42,302 bases of DNA from positions 1 to 42,302 of the forward strand of contig JANQLI010000062.1 in NCBI GenBank assembly GCA_028280675.1, read 5' to 3'. The translations under genes were made by a program, and so were the position numbers. Shown piece by piece: positions 24,729 to 32,718 of the stretch (positions within the stretch are counted from its first letter, which is position 1; each line of letters starts with the position of its first letter). The notes under the pieces were generated by a model. The model did no database searches. It saw only the letters and a list, made by a program, of their open reading frames with translations, and was not told the DNA's origin. Source of the stretch: Alphaproteobacteria bacterium. GTDB lineage: Bacteria > Pseudomonadota > Alphaproteobacteria > SMXP01.

Positions 24729-27056
24729 TTAGAAGCGGAATGTGCCCGTGATACCAAAGCGTCGGCCATTGCCTTGATAGGCATCAATACGGCGTCCACC
24801 ATCGAAACCAGGCTGCAAGGCTTGCGCCGCAACATACTCTTCATCGAAGAGGTTCTTCGCCCAGAGCGCAAATTCGATATTCTCGTTCTGCAACGCTGCA
24901 CGCATATTCACAAGCGTACGTTCACCATAGGTTAAGGCGTTGATAGACCGGGCATAGTTTTCAGATTGGTAATTTACATTCGTCTGCGCATACCAATCCC
25001 AACCAGTATTTGCCATTTGACCATTGAAGATAATACCAACCGTGCCCTGATGTTGCGCAACACGCCCGAGTGTGTTGCCGCCAACAATAGCTGGCCCGAT
25101 TGGGTATGGGGTTACAAGATCACAGAGGTCACCAAGGGCACCACATGATGAGGTAACTGAGGCATCTAGTGTACCACTTTTAAACTCTGGATCGCTATAG
25201 GCATATCCAGCTGTCACGGTCACCATCTCACTCAACTGAGCGATTGCATCAAGCTCAAGACCCCAAACCTCAACACCACCGTCAACGTTATTGACATGTG
25301 TACCAAAGTTATCCGCATTCAAGGATGGAAGCTGTGTGTCTTTCCAATCTGTGTAATAGACAGCCCCATTGAGAATGAGGTCTCCATCCAGCCAGGCTGT
25401 TTTCGCACCAAGTTCGTAGGTCCAGTTCTCCTCAGTATCGAAGAAACGTTCATCTGCTTGTTGTGCTGGTGTACACGCCCCGCAAACACGGCCATTGATG
25501 CCACCACTGCGAATACCCTTCGCGGCGCTGACGTAGAACATCATTTCGTCATTTGGCTTATAATCCAAAATCACACGCGGTGAGATAAAGTTGTATGAGT
25601 CATCAAACATCTCATCCACTGCGACAAAATTCCATGTCACATGCGTATCTTTTTCCTCATGGGTATAGCGCGCTTCACCAGTAAGCGTCAGTTGATCTGT
25701 AATATCCCAACTCACAGAACCATAGATGGCCCACGCTTCAGTATTTGCATCGAAGATGTTAAAGGGCTCTTTCTCTGCAACAGGGTCATCGACCGCAAAA
25801 AGCAATGCAGGGAAAGCAATAATCACATCACCGGGATTCACGCGTCCAACAGCAGCTTGCGTGTCAGTGCTTGTCTCAGAATCGAAGTAATACGCGCCGA
25901 GCATCCATGAATACCCTTCGGTATTATTTGACTCGATCCGAAGCTCTTGAGCAAAGTCTTCCGAAGTAGACCCAGCATGCGCGAATACTTGGTGACCATC
26001 AACGTCTCCCGCAAACAAAACAGGAAATGTGAGGCCCGTCCCAAGAGAAGCTGCACCATAATCACGGTCTGTAATGGCGTCATAGGTTGCTTCTGTATAT
26101 GATGTTAAACTGGTAAGGATAACTGAATCCAACTCATATTCGAGCTTTAACGAATACTGCTCAACTTCCGACTTGGTTCGGCCCTCAGGGCTTAAACCAA
26201 CATCGCCTTGCGCGCTAATATCACCACAATAATATGTTGCGTTTGGCGGCACCTCAAGGTCAGCGCCACAATTCAAATCAACCAGAAATTGCGCGTCTTG
26301 ATCACTTGTCCGGTCACTATAAAGACCATTGATAGTTGCGGTAAATTGATCGTTAGGTGTGAAGACCACTGCACCGGCGGCTGAAAACGATTCATACCCC
26401 TGCAGATTGTCGCCACCAGCAAGATTCTTGAACGTGCCATCAAATTCACGATATCCAAGCGACAAACGCGCTTTGAGTGTATTGGCAACAATCGGACCGC
26501 CAATATCAGCAGTCACACCATAATCTTCATCAGATCCTATTGTCCCACTGACTTCGCCTTGAAACTCATCTGTAGGATCGGCAAAGACATAATTAATCGC
26601 ACCTGCAAAAGTCGAACGCCCATACAAAGCACTTTGTGGGCCGCGAGCAACCTCAACCCGCTCAATGCCAATCAGATCTAAGTCAACAGTGTTTCGTCCT
26701 GACTGATACACACCATTGACGAAAATACCGACATTGTTGTCATAGCTAAGATCACCGCTGATCACATTTTGCGCCATCCCGCGAATAACTGGCGTTGCAA
26801 AACCACCACCGGTTTGCTGCTCAATACTCAAACCCGGTGTACTCAGAGATAAATCCGAAATACTTAGGATTCCTTGGCGTGTTAGGTCTTCGGCCGTAAA
26901 AGCGGCCACAGAGAGTGGCACATCCTGCAAACTCTCTTCACGTTTCCGCGTGGTCACAACCAACTCACTGACAGCCGACCAACCCTCTGTTGGCAGGCCG
27001 ACACTTGCTCCCGTCATCATCAACACGGCGGCAAGCGGCATTCTCATCTTTGTCAT
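24729..27056 (-). CDS. TonB-dependent outer-membrane receptor (second copy)
   Basis: A 775-residue TonB-dependent receptor. I use the ATG at 27056, which starts a signal peptide MTKMRMPLAAVLMMTG ending near GWSA; an earlier ATG in frame lacks a good ribosome site. A Ton box-like SELVVTTRKREES is followed by the plug (SVAAFTAEDLTRQG, GIFVNGVYQSGRN, RVEVARGPQSALYGRS, AGAINYVFADP) and a barrel ending in FGITGTFRF with the terminal aromatic. It is monocistronic (terminator at 24655-24684) and divergent from the Rieske oxygenase, suggesting that it imports the oxygenase substrate. It is only distantly similar to the receptor at 3722-5857. Confidence 0.93.
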   Translation of the reverse strand: MTKMRMPLAAVLMMTGASVGLPTEGWSAVSELVVTTRKREESLQDVPLSVAAFTAEDLTRQGILSISDLSLSTPGLSIEQQTGGGFATPVIRGMAQNVISGDLSYDNNVGIFVNGVYQSGRNTVDLDLIGIERVEVARGPQSALYGRSTFAGAINYVFADPTDEFQGEVSGTIGSDEDYGVTADIGGPIVANTLKARLSLGYREFDGTFKNLAGGDNLQGYESFSAAGAVVFTPNDQFTATINGLYSDRTSDQDAQFLVDLNCGADLEVPPNATYYCGDISAQGDVGLSPEGRTKSEVEQYSLKLEYELDSVILTSLTSYTEATYDAITDRDYGAASLGTGLTFPVLFAGDVDGHQVFAHAGSTSEDFAQELRIESNNTEGYSWMLGAYYFDSETSTDTQAAVGRVNPGDVIIAFPALLFAVDDPVAEKEPFNIFDANTEAWAIYGSVSWDITDQLTLTGEARYTHEEKDTHVTWNFVAVDEMFDDSYNFISPRVILDYKPNDEMMFYVSAAKGIRSGGINGRVCGACTPAQQADERFFDTEENWTYELGAKTAWLDGDLILNGAVYYTDWKDTQLPSLNADNFGTHVNNVDGGVEVWGLELDAIAQLSEMVTVTAGYAYSDPEFKSGTLDASVTSSCGALGDLCDLVTPYPIGPAIVGGNTLGRVAQHQGTVGIIFNGQMANTGWDWYAQTNVNYQSENYARSINALTYGERTLVNMRAALQNENIEFALWAKNLFDEEYVAAQALQPGFDGGRRIDAYQGNGRRFGITGTFRF

Positions 27057-27146
27057 GATAAAGATCCCCCATCTGATAAAATCAAAAGCGAACCGCGAGC
27101 GCCAAATCACAGCACCCCATCCGCTAAAGTGTCACAAGTGTATAGA

Positions 27147-27158
27147 TACCTATAGGTA
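27147..27158. promoter_or_regulatory. Palindromic operator candidate TACCTATAGGTA
   Basis: A perfect 12-bp palindrome 91 bp upstream of the TonB receptor start and about 204 bp upstream of the Rieske start. It has the same TACC-N4-GGTA form as the core of the inverted repeat before the amine oxidase. The following AAGGCAAGTA is also shared with the flank there. Confidence 0.55.
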
Positions 27159-27233
27159 AGGCAAGTAATTTTGATTTATAAGAAAGACATAAGGCCAAAA
27201 TTAAGATAAATTTTGCCAAGTGTTACATTTTTG

Positions 27234-27247
27234 CACTTTTAAAAGTG
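27234..27247. promoter_or_regulatory. Palindrome CACTTTTAAAAGTG
   Basis: A perfect 14-bp palindrome about 115 bp before the Rieske gene. Its right flank (AAAAGTGACA, 27241-27250) is the complement of TGTCACTTTT upstream of tetR2, so it may be a second regulator's site. Confidence 0.4.
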
Positions 27248-27361
27248 ACATATGCGTATATTTTTTCATTTATCACGACCTGATTGAAATCAGTCTCAGA
27301 TTTTAGCGCTTTTGGAGAGGACAAGTTATCAGGCGAAGGACATGGATAAGGAGCATCCATC

Positions 27362-28504
27362 ATGTTTATCAACAATTGGTACGTGGCGGCACAAAGCGAA
27401 GATCTTGAGGATACACCTCTCAAGGTCACCATGCTCGGCTGCGACTTTGCCCTGTATCGCACGCCGGAAGGAAAAGCGGCTTGCATCAGCAATGTCTGCC
27501 CGCATCGCGGGGCCAGCATGGCGGACGGTAAATGCAAAGACGATGGCACCTTGGCATGCCCTTATCATGGTTGGCAATTTAATGTCGCTGGCGATTGCAC
27601 CCTGATCCCCTCCCGGCGCGAACAAGACCCACAGGCCCTTGCCCCTGGCGTGAAGATTGATGCGTATCTGACTGAAGAAAAATATGGTCTCATTTGGGTT
27701 TTCCTGGGCGATGATCCTGATAGCGCGGCCCCGATCCCAGACATCCCGGAATTTGAAGATGACGCCTTTGTGCACACACGTGCCGTTGATGAATGGCAGG
27801 CCAATTACCATTGGGCCAAATTTTCAAATCTGGATCTTGTACACTTGCCTGTTGTTCACGGCATTCAATTTCAAAATCAAGAAAACCCATTTGAACCACC
27901 ACCCGCCGAATTGAAACGCGAGGGACTGGGTTTCAATCATCTCTACTACCCCTCTGCCGGTATCCGTGAAGGCGGCGAATGGGACAAGCTGCGTGAAGAT
28001 GGCGAAGCGAAACAAGTTGAATCGTACATGAAGTTCTCTGTCGCCGGATGGATGCTTCATGGACGCGTCGAAATTGGCGGTGTGGGCAGTGGCATGCACA
28101 ATGCGTTCTACGAATTCTCAACACCTATCGACGACACACGCACGATGATGACGTATATTTTCTTCCGTAACTTCATGACTGAGCCCGAGATCAATCCGGA
28201 ACATTTGAAACGGAACATGATGAATGTCAAACAGGACAAGGCGATTGCAGAAGCCCAGCGCCCCAAGATCGCCCCTCACGCAAAAGATCCTCATGGTCTT
28301 TACACCGCAGATGAAGACACCGTGATCGCGCTCTATTGGGACATCATGGAGGAGATGCGCGCAAAGGGCTGGCAGATTGATCGCCTCACCCTGGCCGAAC
28401 AAAATAAGGATGCGCGTTACCGTGTCATACCATCGCCCAAACGCCAGCAAGAGAAAGGGCCTTGGGTGCATCCGGAAGTTCCACGCTTTCCAAAAACCAT
28501 ATAA
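27362..28504 (+). CDS. Rieske non-heme iron oxygenase (VanA/PDO/PaO-type alpha subunit)
   Basis: A 380-residue single-component-type oxygenase alpha subunit. The Rieske [2Fe-2S] ligands are C46-P-H48 and C66-x-x-H69 (NVCPHRG...CPYHGW). The catalytic domain has the mononuclear iron set D158-xx-H161-xxxx-H166 (NLDLVHLPVVHG) and a third ligand D292 (KQDKAIAEAQR). This architecture covers vanillate O-demethylase, phthalate dioxygenase, carnitine/choline-type oxygenases and pheophorbide a oxygenase. It lacks the C-terminal CxxC and membrane helices of plant PaO. It needs a reductase partner, and none is encoded here. AAGGAG precedes the ATG. It is divergent from TonB receptor 2 and convergent with the DUF1838 pair. 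Confidence 0.93.
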   Translation: MFINNWYVAAQSEDLEDTPLKVTMLGCDFALYRTPEGKAACISNVCPHRGASMADGKCKDDGTLACPYHGWQFNVAGDCTLIPSRREQDPQALAPGVKIDAYLTEEKYGLIWVFLGDDPDSAAPIPDIPEFEDDAFVHTRAVDEWQANYHWAKFSNLDLVHLPVVHGIQFQNQENPFEPPPAELKREGLGFNHLYYPSAGIREGGEWDKLREDGEAKQVESYMKFSVAGWMLHGRVEIGGVGSGMHNAFYEFSTPIDDTRTMMTYIFFRNFMTEPEINPEHLKRNMMNVKQDKAIAEAQRPKIAPHAKDPHGLYTADEDTVIALYWDIMEEMRAKGWQIDRLTLAEQNKDARYRVIPSPKRQQEKGPWVHPEVPRFPKTI

Positions 28505-28552
28505 TATAAAGAATGGGCGCAGACGGCACACCATCCCCGGTAAAGCATAAAA

Positions 28553-28581
28553 AGAAGCGCATGAGATTCCCATGCGCTTCT
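28553..28581 (-). terminator. Intrinsic terminator after the DUF1838 genes
   Basis: An 11-bp perfect stem AGAAGCGCATG / CATGCGCTTCT has a 7-nt loop. On the minus strand it is followed by five T, about 20 nt after the DUF1838-like stop. It may also slow transcription from the Rieske side. Confidence 0.8.
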
Positions 28582-28600
28582 AAATCTCTCATTCTGAATA

Positions 28601-29683
28601 TCAGTATTGAGACCCGCTTCCCGTTGGCGGACGAATGGGATCGAGCTGAAATCCGGTATAGTTTGGGTTTTCCGGTGGAATATCTTTGGCATAGGTTTTC
28701 CACGTATCAACACGATCATTTTTCGGGTCCCACGAAATATCCGGCATGTCTAAATATTCAGGGGCGTGTTTTTCGATATACGCCAAGACTTTTGGGGGGA
28801 TTTCTCCGTAATCCTTCAGGCCTTTATGCGAAAACATCCGCCCGAACATAACACCCTCGGCGAATTTCGTTTCGCCCATTTTCATAAACGGCCACCATTG
28901 CGAAACACGGCTAAACCCGGCTGTCATCCGGCAGGTCGGCAAATCACGATCTTCAAGCTCAGCGCGCTTGACCTGCATGGTGAAATGTTCAGAAGGCGAA
29001 ATGCGCGCCCCTGTTGATGATTTTGGCCAGCCTTCAGGCGAAACGGGATTGGTATATTCATGTGTGTAATCCCATGACAGCATCAACTCATCGCCATATT
29101 GCTCAAATGGCAGCAAGAAAGGGTACTTGCCGTTTTCATCCGGGAACACAGTGCCTTCATTCATCAATGTTGGTGAATCGCTATTTGCGCCCATAAAAAA
29201 TATGGGGATCTCTGGCCCAATACGCCCCACCAAGACGTCATTATAGAAATGGTAAACCTCGACTGTTTCTTCTGTATAAGGATTATACCATGTCTCCAGA
29301 ATGTCGCCGGTTTCGAGATCTGTGAAATAACCCGTCTCACGTGATTTAATCAGCAAATCACCGTTCTCGGCAATGTCACAGAGCAGCACACCGGTACCGG
29401 TATAGCCAAAAAGCGGTGTCATACGTGCAGTGCCAACACGACCGTACATCAAGCCATGAAAAGCGCCAATAACCGGCTCCCCATATCCCGACCAAATTTT
29501 CCCAAATGCATAAAGGTTGTCATAGGGATCATTCAGATCCAAACCACCTTTTCCATTTTGCATGCGCTCCATGGCCTGCGCCGATGACCCCGCCATGCCT
29601 GTGAACGCCGCGCCAGCCCCAACAAGACTGGTCATGGCGCTCCGCCTGTTTTGCACAAGACCCGTTAATAAATTCGATTGCAT
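28601..29683 (-). CDS. DUF1838 family protein with Tat-like signal
   Basis: A 360-residue protein of the uncharacterised DUF1838 family. An N-terminal NRRSAMTSLVGAGAAFTG looks like a twin-arginine signal with a short hydrophobic core, so it is probably exported folded. The conserved body begins with DPYDNLYAFGKIWSGYG and continues HGLMYGRV, ETGYFTDLETGDILETWYNP and further beta-rich segments. No known catalytic motif is visible. GGAGG lies 8 nt before the ATG. It is the second gene of a pair with another DUF1838-like gene 34 bp upstream, divergent from the NmrA-like/MFS/TetR operon and convergent with the Rieske oxygenase. DUF1838 function is unknown; the context suggests a role beside the oxygenase. 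Confidence 0.8.
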   Translation of the reverse strand: MQSNLLTGLVQNRRSAMTSLVGAGAAFTGMAGSSAQAMERMQNGKGGLDLNDPYDNLYAFGKIWSGYGEPVIGAFHGLMYGRVGTARMTPLFGYTGTGVLLCDIAENGDLLIKSRETGYFTDLETGDILETWYNPYTEETVEVYHFYNDVLVGRIGPEIPIFFMGANSDSPTLMNEGTVFPDENGKYPFLLPFEQYGDELMLSWDYTHEYTNPVSPEGWPKSSTGARISPSEHFTMQVKRAELEDRDLPTCRMTAGFSRVSQWWPFMKMGETKFAEGVMFGRMFSHKGLKDYGEIPPKVLAYIEKHAPEYLDMPDISWDPKNDRVDTWKTYAKDIPPENPNYTGFQLDPIRPPTGSGSQY

Positions 29684-29717
29684 TTCTCTTCCTCCCGCAT
29701 TGTCTTTTTATTAATCT

Positions 29718-30530
29718 CTACGCTTTCATAGCCTGCATATAATCTGTCCAAGGATCTTTCCCTTGAGGGGGCGCTGCTGTCCCGGTTGCGCATCCTGGGA
29801 AGCGCTCCTCCGATGCCCGCATGACATCCTCTGGCAACTCCTTGTAAGACGAAAGCTTAGCCCCGGTCGCGCGCGTGATCAAATAGCCAGGGCGGTCCCC
29901 CATATGCATCCACGGAAACCATGGCGTCACAGCTTCATAGCTTATACGCGCATCAACGGAGGTGGCGGTTGCATCACTCAACTTATCACGATCCACATGG
30001 AGTGTTGATTCCATTTGCAAACGTATCATGGGACCTGAGTAAGCTTGCTTATGCGTGTCGGGATCGAGCGGATTGGGAAATGCCCAATCCATTGTGCGTG
30101 TCATCCAGACAGTGTTCGCAACTTCCATGACATCAATTTCAAAAGGCTGCGCCATATCTTGCCCGTCAGCCACAAAACCGGAATCCCCCTCTACATCATA
30201 AAAGTTATTAATGTCATTTGTGACGACTTCTACAATTGGCCTCTCTTCATTCGTATAAGGCATCACAAAGGAGCGAATAAGTTCACCGCTTTTCATGTCA
30301 CGGTAAAACGTGATGTCTTGCATCACCGACTCATGGCGATGTCTGCTGACTTTACGATACGGTCCAAAAGAATAATTTTCATGACGGAAAAGCGGAACCA
30401 ACCCCTCATGTGGGGTGAGCCCATGAGTGATTCCGGTGAACCACCAATAGACCGGTCCATCATCAAGACGCCCGAGCGCTTTCAGCCATGCAGACATTCG
30501 GCCCTGTTTTGAAGAAAAATCTACTCCCAT
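29718..30530 (-). CDS. DUF1838-like protein without signal peptide
   Basis: About 270 residues. I use the ATG at 30530 with AAGGTG 7 nt upstream; an in-frame GTG three codons earlier is also possible. It resembles its downstream neighbour: ALGRLDDGPVYWWFTGITHG aligns with the FGKIWSGYG...FHGLMYGRV block. YRDMKSGELIRSFVMPYTNE matches the LETGDILETWYNPYTEE block, and both end with an EAVTPWFPWMHMGDRPGYL / WWPFMKMGETKF type motif. No signal peptide is present, so this copy is probably cytoplasmic. Tandem but unlike localisation of two homologues is notable. It is first in the minus-strand pair. Function unknown. Confidence 0.72.
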   Translation of the reverse strand: MGVDFSSKQGRMSAWLKALGRLDDGPVYWWFTGITHGLTPHEGLVPLFRHENYSFGPYRKVSRHRHESVMQDITFYRDMKSGELIRSFVMPYTNEERPIVEVVTNDINNFYDVEGDSGFVADGQDMAQPFEIDVMEVANTVWMTRTMDWAFPNPLDPDTHKQAYSGPMIRLQMESTLHVDRDKLSDATATSVDARISYEAVTPWFPWMHMGDRPGYLITRATGAKLSSYKELPEDVMRASEERFPGCATGTAAPPQGKDPWTDYMQAMKA

Positions 30531-30568
30531 ACGGCACACCTTATTGTTCTGAGAAAGGATTCATAAGT

Positions 30569-30580
30569 GACCTTATGGTA
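30569..30580. promoter_or_regulatory. Operator-like GACCTTATGGTA between DUF1838 pair and NmrA/MFS/TetR operon
   Basis: This 12-mer matches TACC-N4-GGTA at all fixed bases but the first, and lies 39 bp upstream of the DUF1838-like start. The nearby AT-rich stretch (30580-30660) has repeated GATATA and a TTCTAATA. The divergent operon it faces encodes tetR3. Confidence 0.4.
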
Positions 30581-30708
30581 TTAGTCAATAAATTACTATC
30601 TAGATGATATAATTGATATATTTCTATTCTAATACTATTTAGTTGATATAAAAGCGCAGAATGATAAGGTCGGCCTACATCAAGGTCAGGCCGGGGAACA
30701 GATTGACG

Positions 30709-31356
30709 ATGAAGCTTGCCATATGCGGCGCCACAGGCGGGACAGGAAGACAGCTCGTCGAGCAAGCTCTCGCACGAGGGCATGAGGTCACGGCGATTGT
30801 CCGCGATCCCAGCAAGCTTGATATGGCGCACCCGCAATTACAAATTGTTCAAGCGGATATGCTGGACATAGGCAGTTTCACCAGAGCCATTACATCAGAT
30901 CATAAAGCTGTTATCTCCGCACTCGGATTATTCAATAAACAGCCCTCGACGGAATTATCTGAAGGGACAAAAAACCTTATCGCGGCAATGCAAAGTGCAA
31001 ACATTCAGCGATTCCTTTGCATCTCAAGTTGGGGCGCAAGTGGCACAGATAAACAAGCGCCTTTTGTTATGCGTCTGTTTGCGTTTAAATACCTCTTCCG
31101 GCACACGCTTGCTGATAAAAACAGGCAAGAAGCCATTATCCGCGACTCAGGCCTCAATTACACAATCTTACGCCCGGCTGGGTTGCGTGATCGTGAACCA
31201 TTAGGCGAAACATATACATGGACAGGCGCGGACCCAGACGCGCGGCCAAAACACGCCAAGCGTTTACAAGTATCGCGATCTTATCTTGCCCACTATTGTT
31301 TAGAGTGCCTTGAAGATCCATCAACCATCGGCCGAGAGATCAACCTTTCCGAATAA
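30709..31356 (+). CDS. NmrA-like NAD(P)-binding protein
   Basis: A 215-residue protein starting at the ATG at 30709, which begins the MKLAICGATGGTGRQLVEQA dinucleotide-binding segment; an upstream in-frame ATG would add 16 residues unlike the family. Blocks VISALGLFN, NIQRFLCISSWGA and LNYTILRPAGLRD follow the family order. It is paralogous to the protein at 22776-23414 and more distantly to the exported one at 390-1178. It is first in a plus-strand operon with an MFS carrier (22-bp gap) and tetR3. Reaction not assignable. Confidence 0.85.
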   Translation: MKLAICGATGGTGRQLVEQALARGHEVTAIVRDPSKLDMAHPQLQIVQADMLDIGSFTRAITSDHKAVISALGLFNKQPSTELSEGTKNLIAAMQSANIQRFLCISSWGASGTDKQAPFVMRLFAFKYLFRHTLADKNRQEAIIRDSGLNYTILRPAGLRDREPLGETYTWTGADPDARPKHAKRLQVSRSYLAHYCLECLEDPSTIGREINLSE

Positions 31357-31378
31357 AGACAATAGAAAGCTGAGAACG

Positions 31379-32701
31379 ATGGATACACACAAGACACCCA
31401 ATCCTCAGTCCACCACATTAGGACCCATCACTCTCATACCTGGGATCACACGCGCTAATGCGGCAACGGCCATTTTCGCCGCTGTCACAATGAACAGCAT
31501 GATGGCCTTCATCAATATGCTGCAGCCCATCGTCATTGAAGAAAATCTCGGCGTGCCAACCAATATGCAAGGTAGCATTAGCGCCAACCTCACCCTGATC
31601 AGTGAAATCATGGCGCTTAGTCTCTTAGGTGTGGTCGGCGCACTGTCGGATAAGATCGGCCGGCGTCCAATTATTGTGTTTGGATTTATTGCCTTCGCTG
31701 CTGGGTATTTTCTTTACCCGCTTATGCCGAATGTCACATCGCTTTACCTGAGCCGCGCGATCTTCGCCGTCGGCGTTGCCTGTGTTGCGGGCATGATGAC
31801 CACGATCCTCAATGATTATCCTGAAGAAACCTCCCGCGGCAAAATGATGGCGGTTGGCGGCATGGCAAACGGCGCAGGCGGTTTGTTTATGGCGCTTGTT
31901 CTTGCGCAGCTCCCGCTTTGGTTTCAACAAGCGTCTTTTTCTTCGACAAACGCCACGCTTTACACCGCCTTTGTTGCTGTGGGGCTTTGCATTCTCTCAG
32001 CCGCTGTCCTCTGGTGGGGATTGAGCCCTTACAAACCAACACAAGCCCATCAGCATAAAGAAAATTTTCTCGTCAATCTGAAAGAAGGCGTCCTTGCAGC
32101 CAAACAACCACGCATCGCTATTGCCTATGCCGCTGCCTTTGTCGCACGTAGCGACCTCGTGGTCATTGGCACATTCTTTTTGCTCTGGTGTCGCCAAGCT
32201 GGCGTGGAAGCAGGACTGGCGCCTGCCGAAGCAACCGCACAATCGGGATTGCTGATGGCGGTCATGCAACTATCCGCACTGCTGTCTGCCCCGCTGATTG
32301 GCATTCTTATTGACCGCATTGATCGTCTCGGCGCGGTGGCTTTTTGCATGGGCATCATCGCGCTTGGCTATTTTAGCCTTAGCTTACTGAGTGATCCACT
32401 GGGCTTTGTATCGTATTTCGTCGCCATCCTGATCGGCATGGGCATGATGGCCGGCATGTTGTCATCGCAAGCACTCATTGGCGAGAGCGCAGATCCTGGC
32501 ATACGCGGCGCGATTATCGGTGTCTTCGGATTAAGCGGTGCCGTTGGCATTCTGCTGATTACCTCTATCGGGGGAACCTTATATGACCAATGGATGCGCA
32601 CAGCGCCTTTCCTGCTGATTGCCATTATGGGTCTCGCTCTTGCCATCATCGCTGGCGCCATATGGCTACGCGACGCGCAAAAAAACTCTACTAAGACATA
32701 A
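31379..32701 (+). CDS. MFS transporter (12-TM, DHA1-like)
   Basis: A 440-residue major facilitator. The ATG at 31379 is preferred because earlier in-frame residues overlap the preceding gene. Twelve hydrophobic segments are visible. The loop between helices 2 and 3, GALSDKIGRRPIIVFG, is the MFS motif A, and helix 5 carries GMANGAGGLFMALVL. This group includes drug/proton antiporters and metabolite exporters or importers. It lies 22 bp after the NmrA-like gene and 17 bp before tetR3, so it is co-expressed with its likely regulator. It may import or export the oxygenase-pathway compound. Confidence 0.88.
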   Translation: MDTHKTPNPQSTTLGPITLIPGITRANAATAIFAAVTMNSMMAFINMLQPIVIEENLGVPTNMQGSISANLTLISEIMALSLLGVVGALSDKIGRRPIIVFGFIAFAAGYFLYPLMPNVTSLYLSRAIFAVGVACVAGMMTTILNDYPEETSRGKMMAVGGMANGAGGLFMALVLAQLPLWFQQASFSSTNATLYTAFVAVGLCILSAAVLWWGLSPYKPTQAHQHKENFLVNLKEGVLAAKQPRIAIAYAAAFVARSDLVVIGTFFLLWCRQAGVEAGLAPAEATAQSGLLMAVMQLSALLSAPLIGILIDRIDRLGAVAFCMGIIALGYFSLSLLSDPLGFVSYFVAILIGMGMMAGMLSSQALIGESADPGIRGAIIGVFGLSGAVGILLITSIGGTLYDQWMRTAPFLLIAIMGLALAIIAGAIWLRDAQKNSTKT

Positions 32702-32718
32702 TAAAAAGAGTAAGTGCG

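Larger units (their letters stand above)
27057..27361. other. Divergent promoter region of TonB receptor 2 and Rieske oxygenase
   Basis: This 305-bp AT-rich region holds two perfect palindromes: TACCTATAGGTA at 27147-27158 and CACTTTTAAAAGTG at 27234-27247. It also has several AAGTG-type repeats (near 27127, 27137, 27219 and 27243). An AAGGAG ribosome site precedes the Rieske start. I see no coding sequence in it. Confidence 0.6.

Noticed and set aside
27362..28504. Direct naming of the Rieske protein as pheophorbide a oxygenase
   Set aside because: Length is 380 residues and the C-terminal CxxC and membrane helices of PaO are missing; only the broad family is supported.
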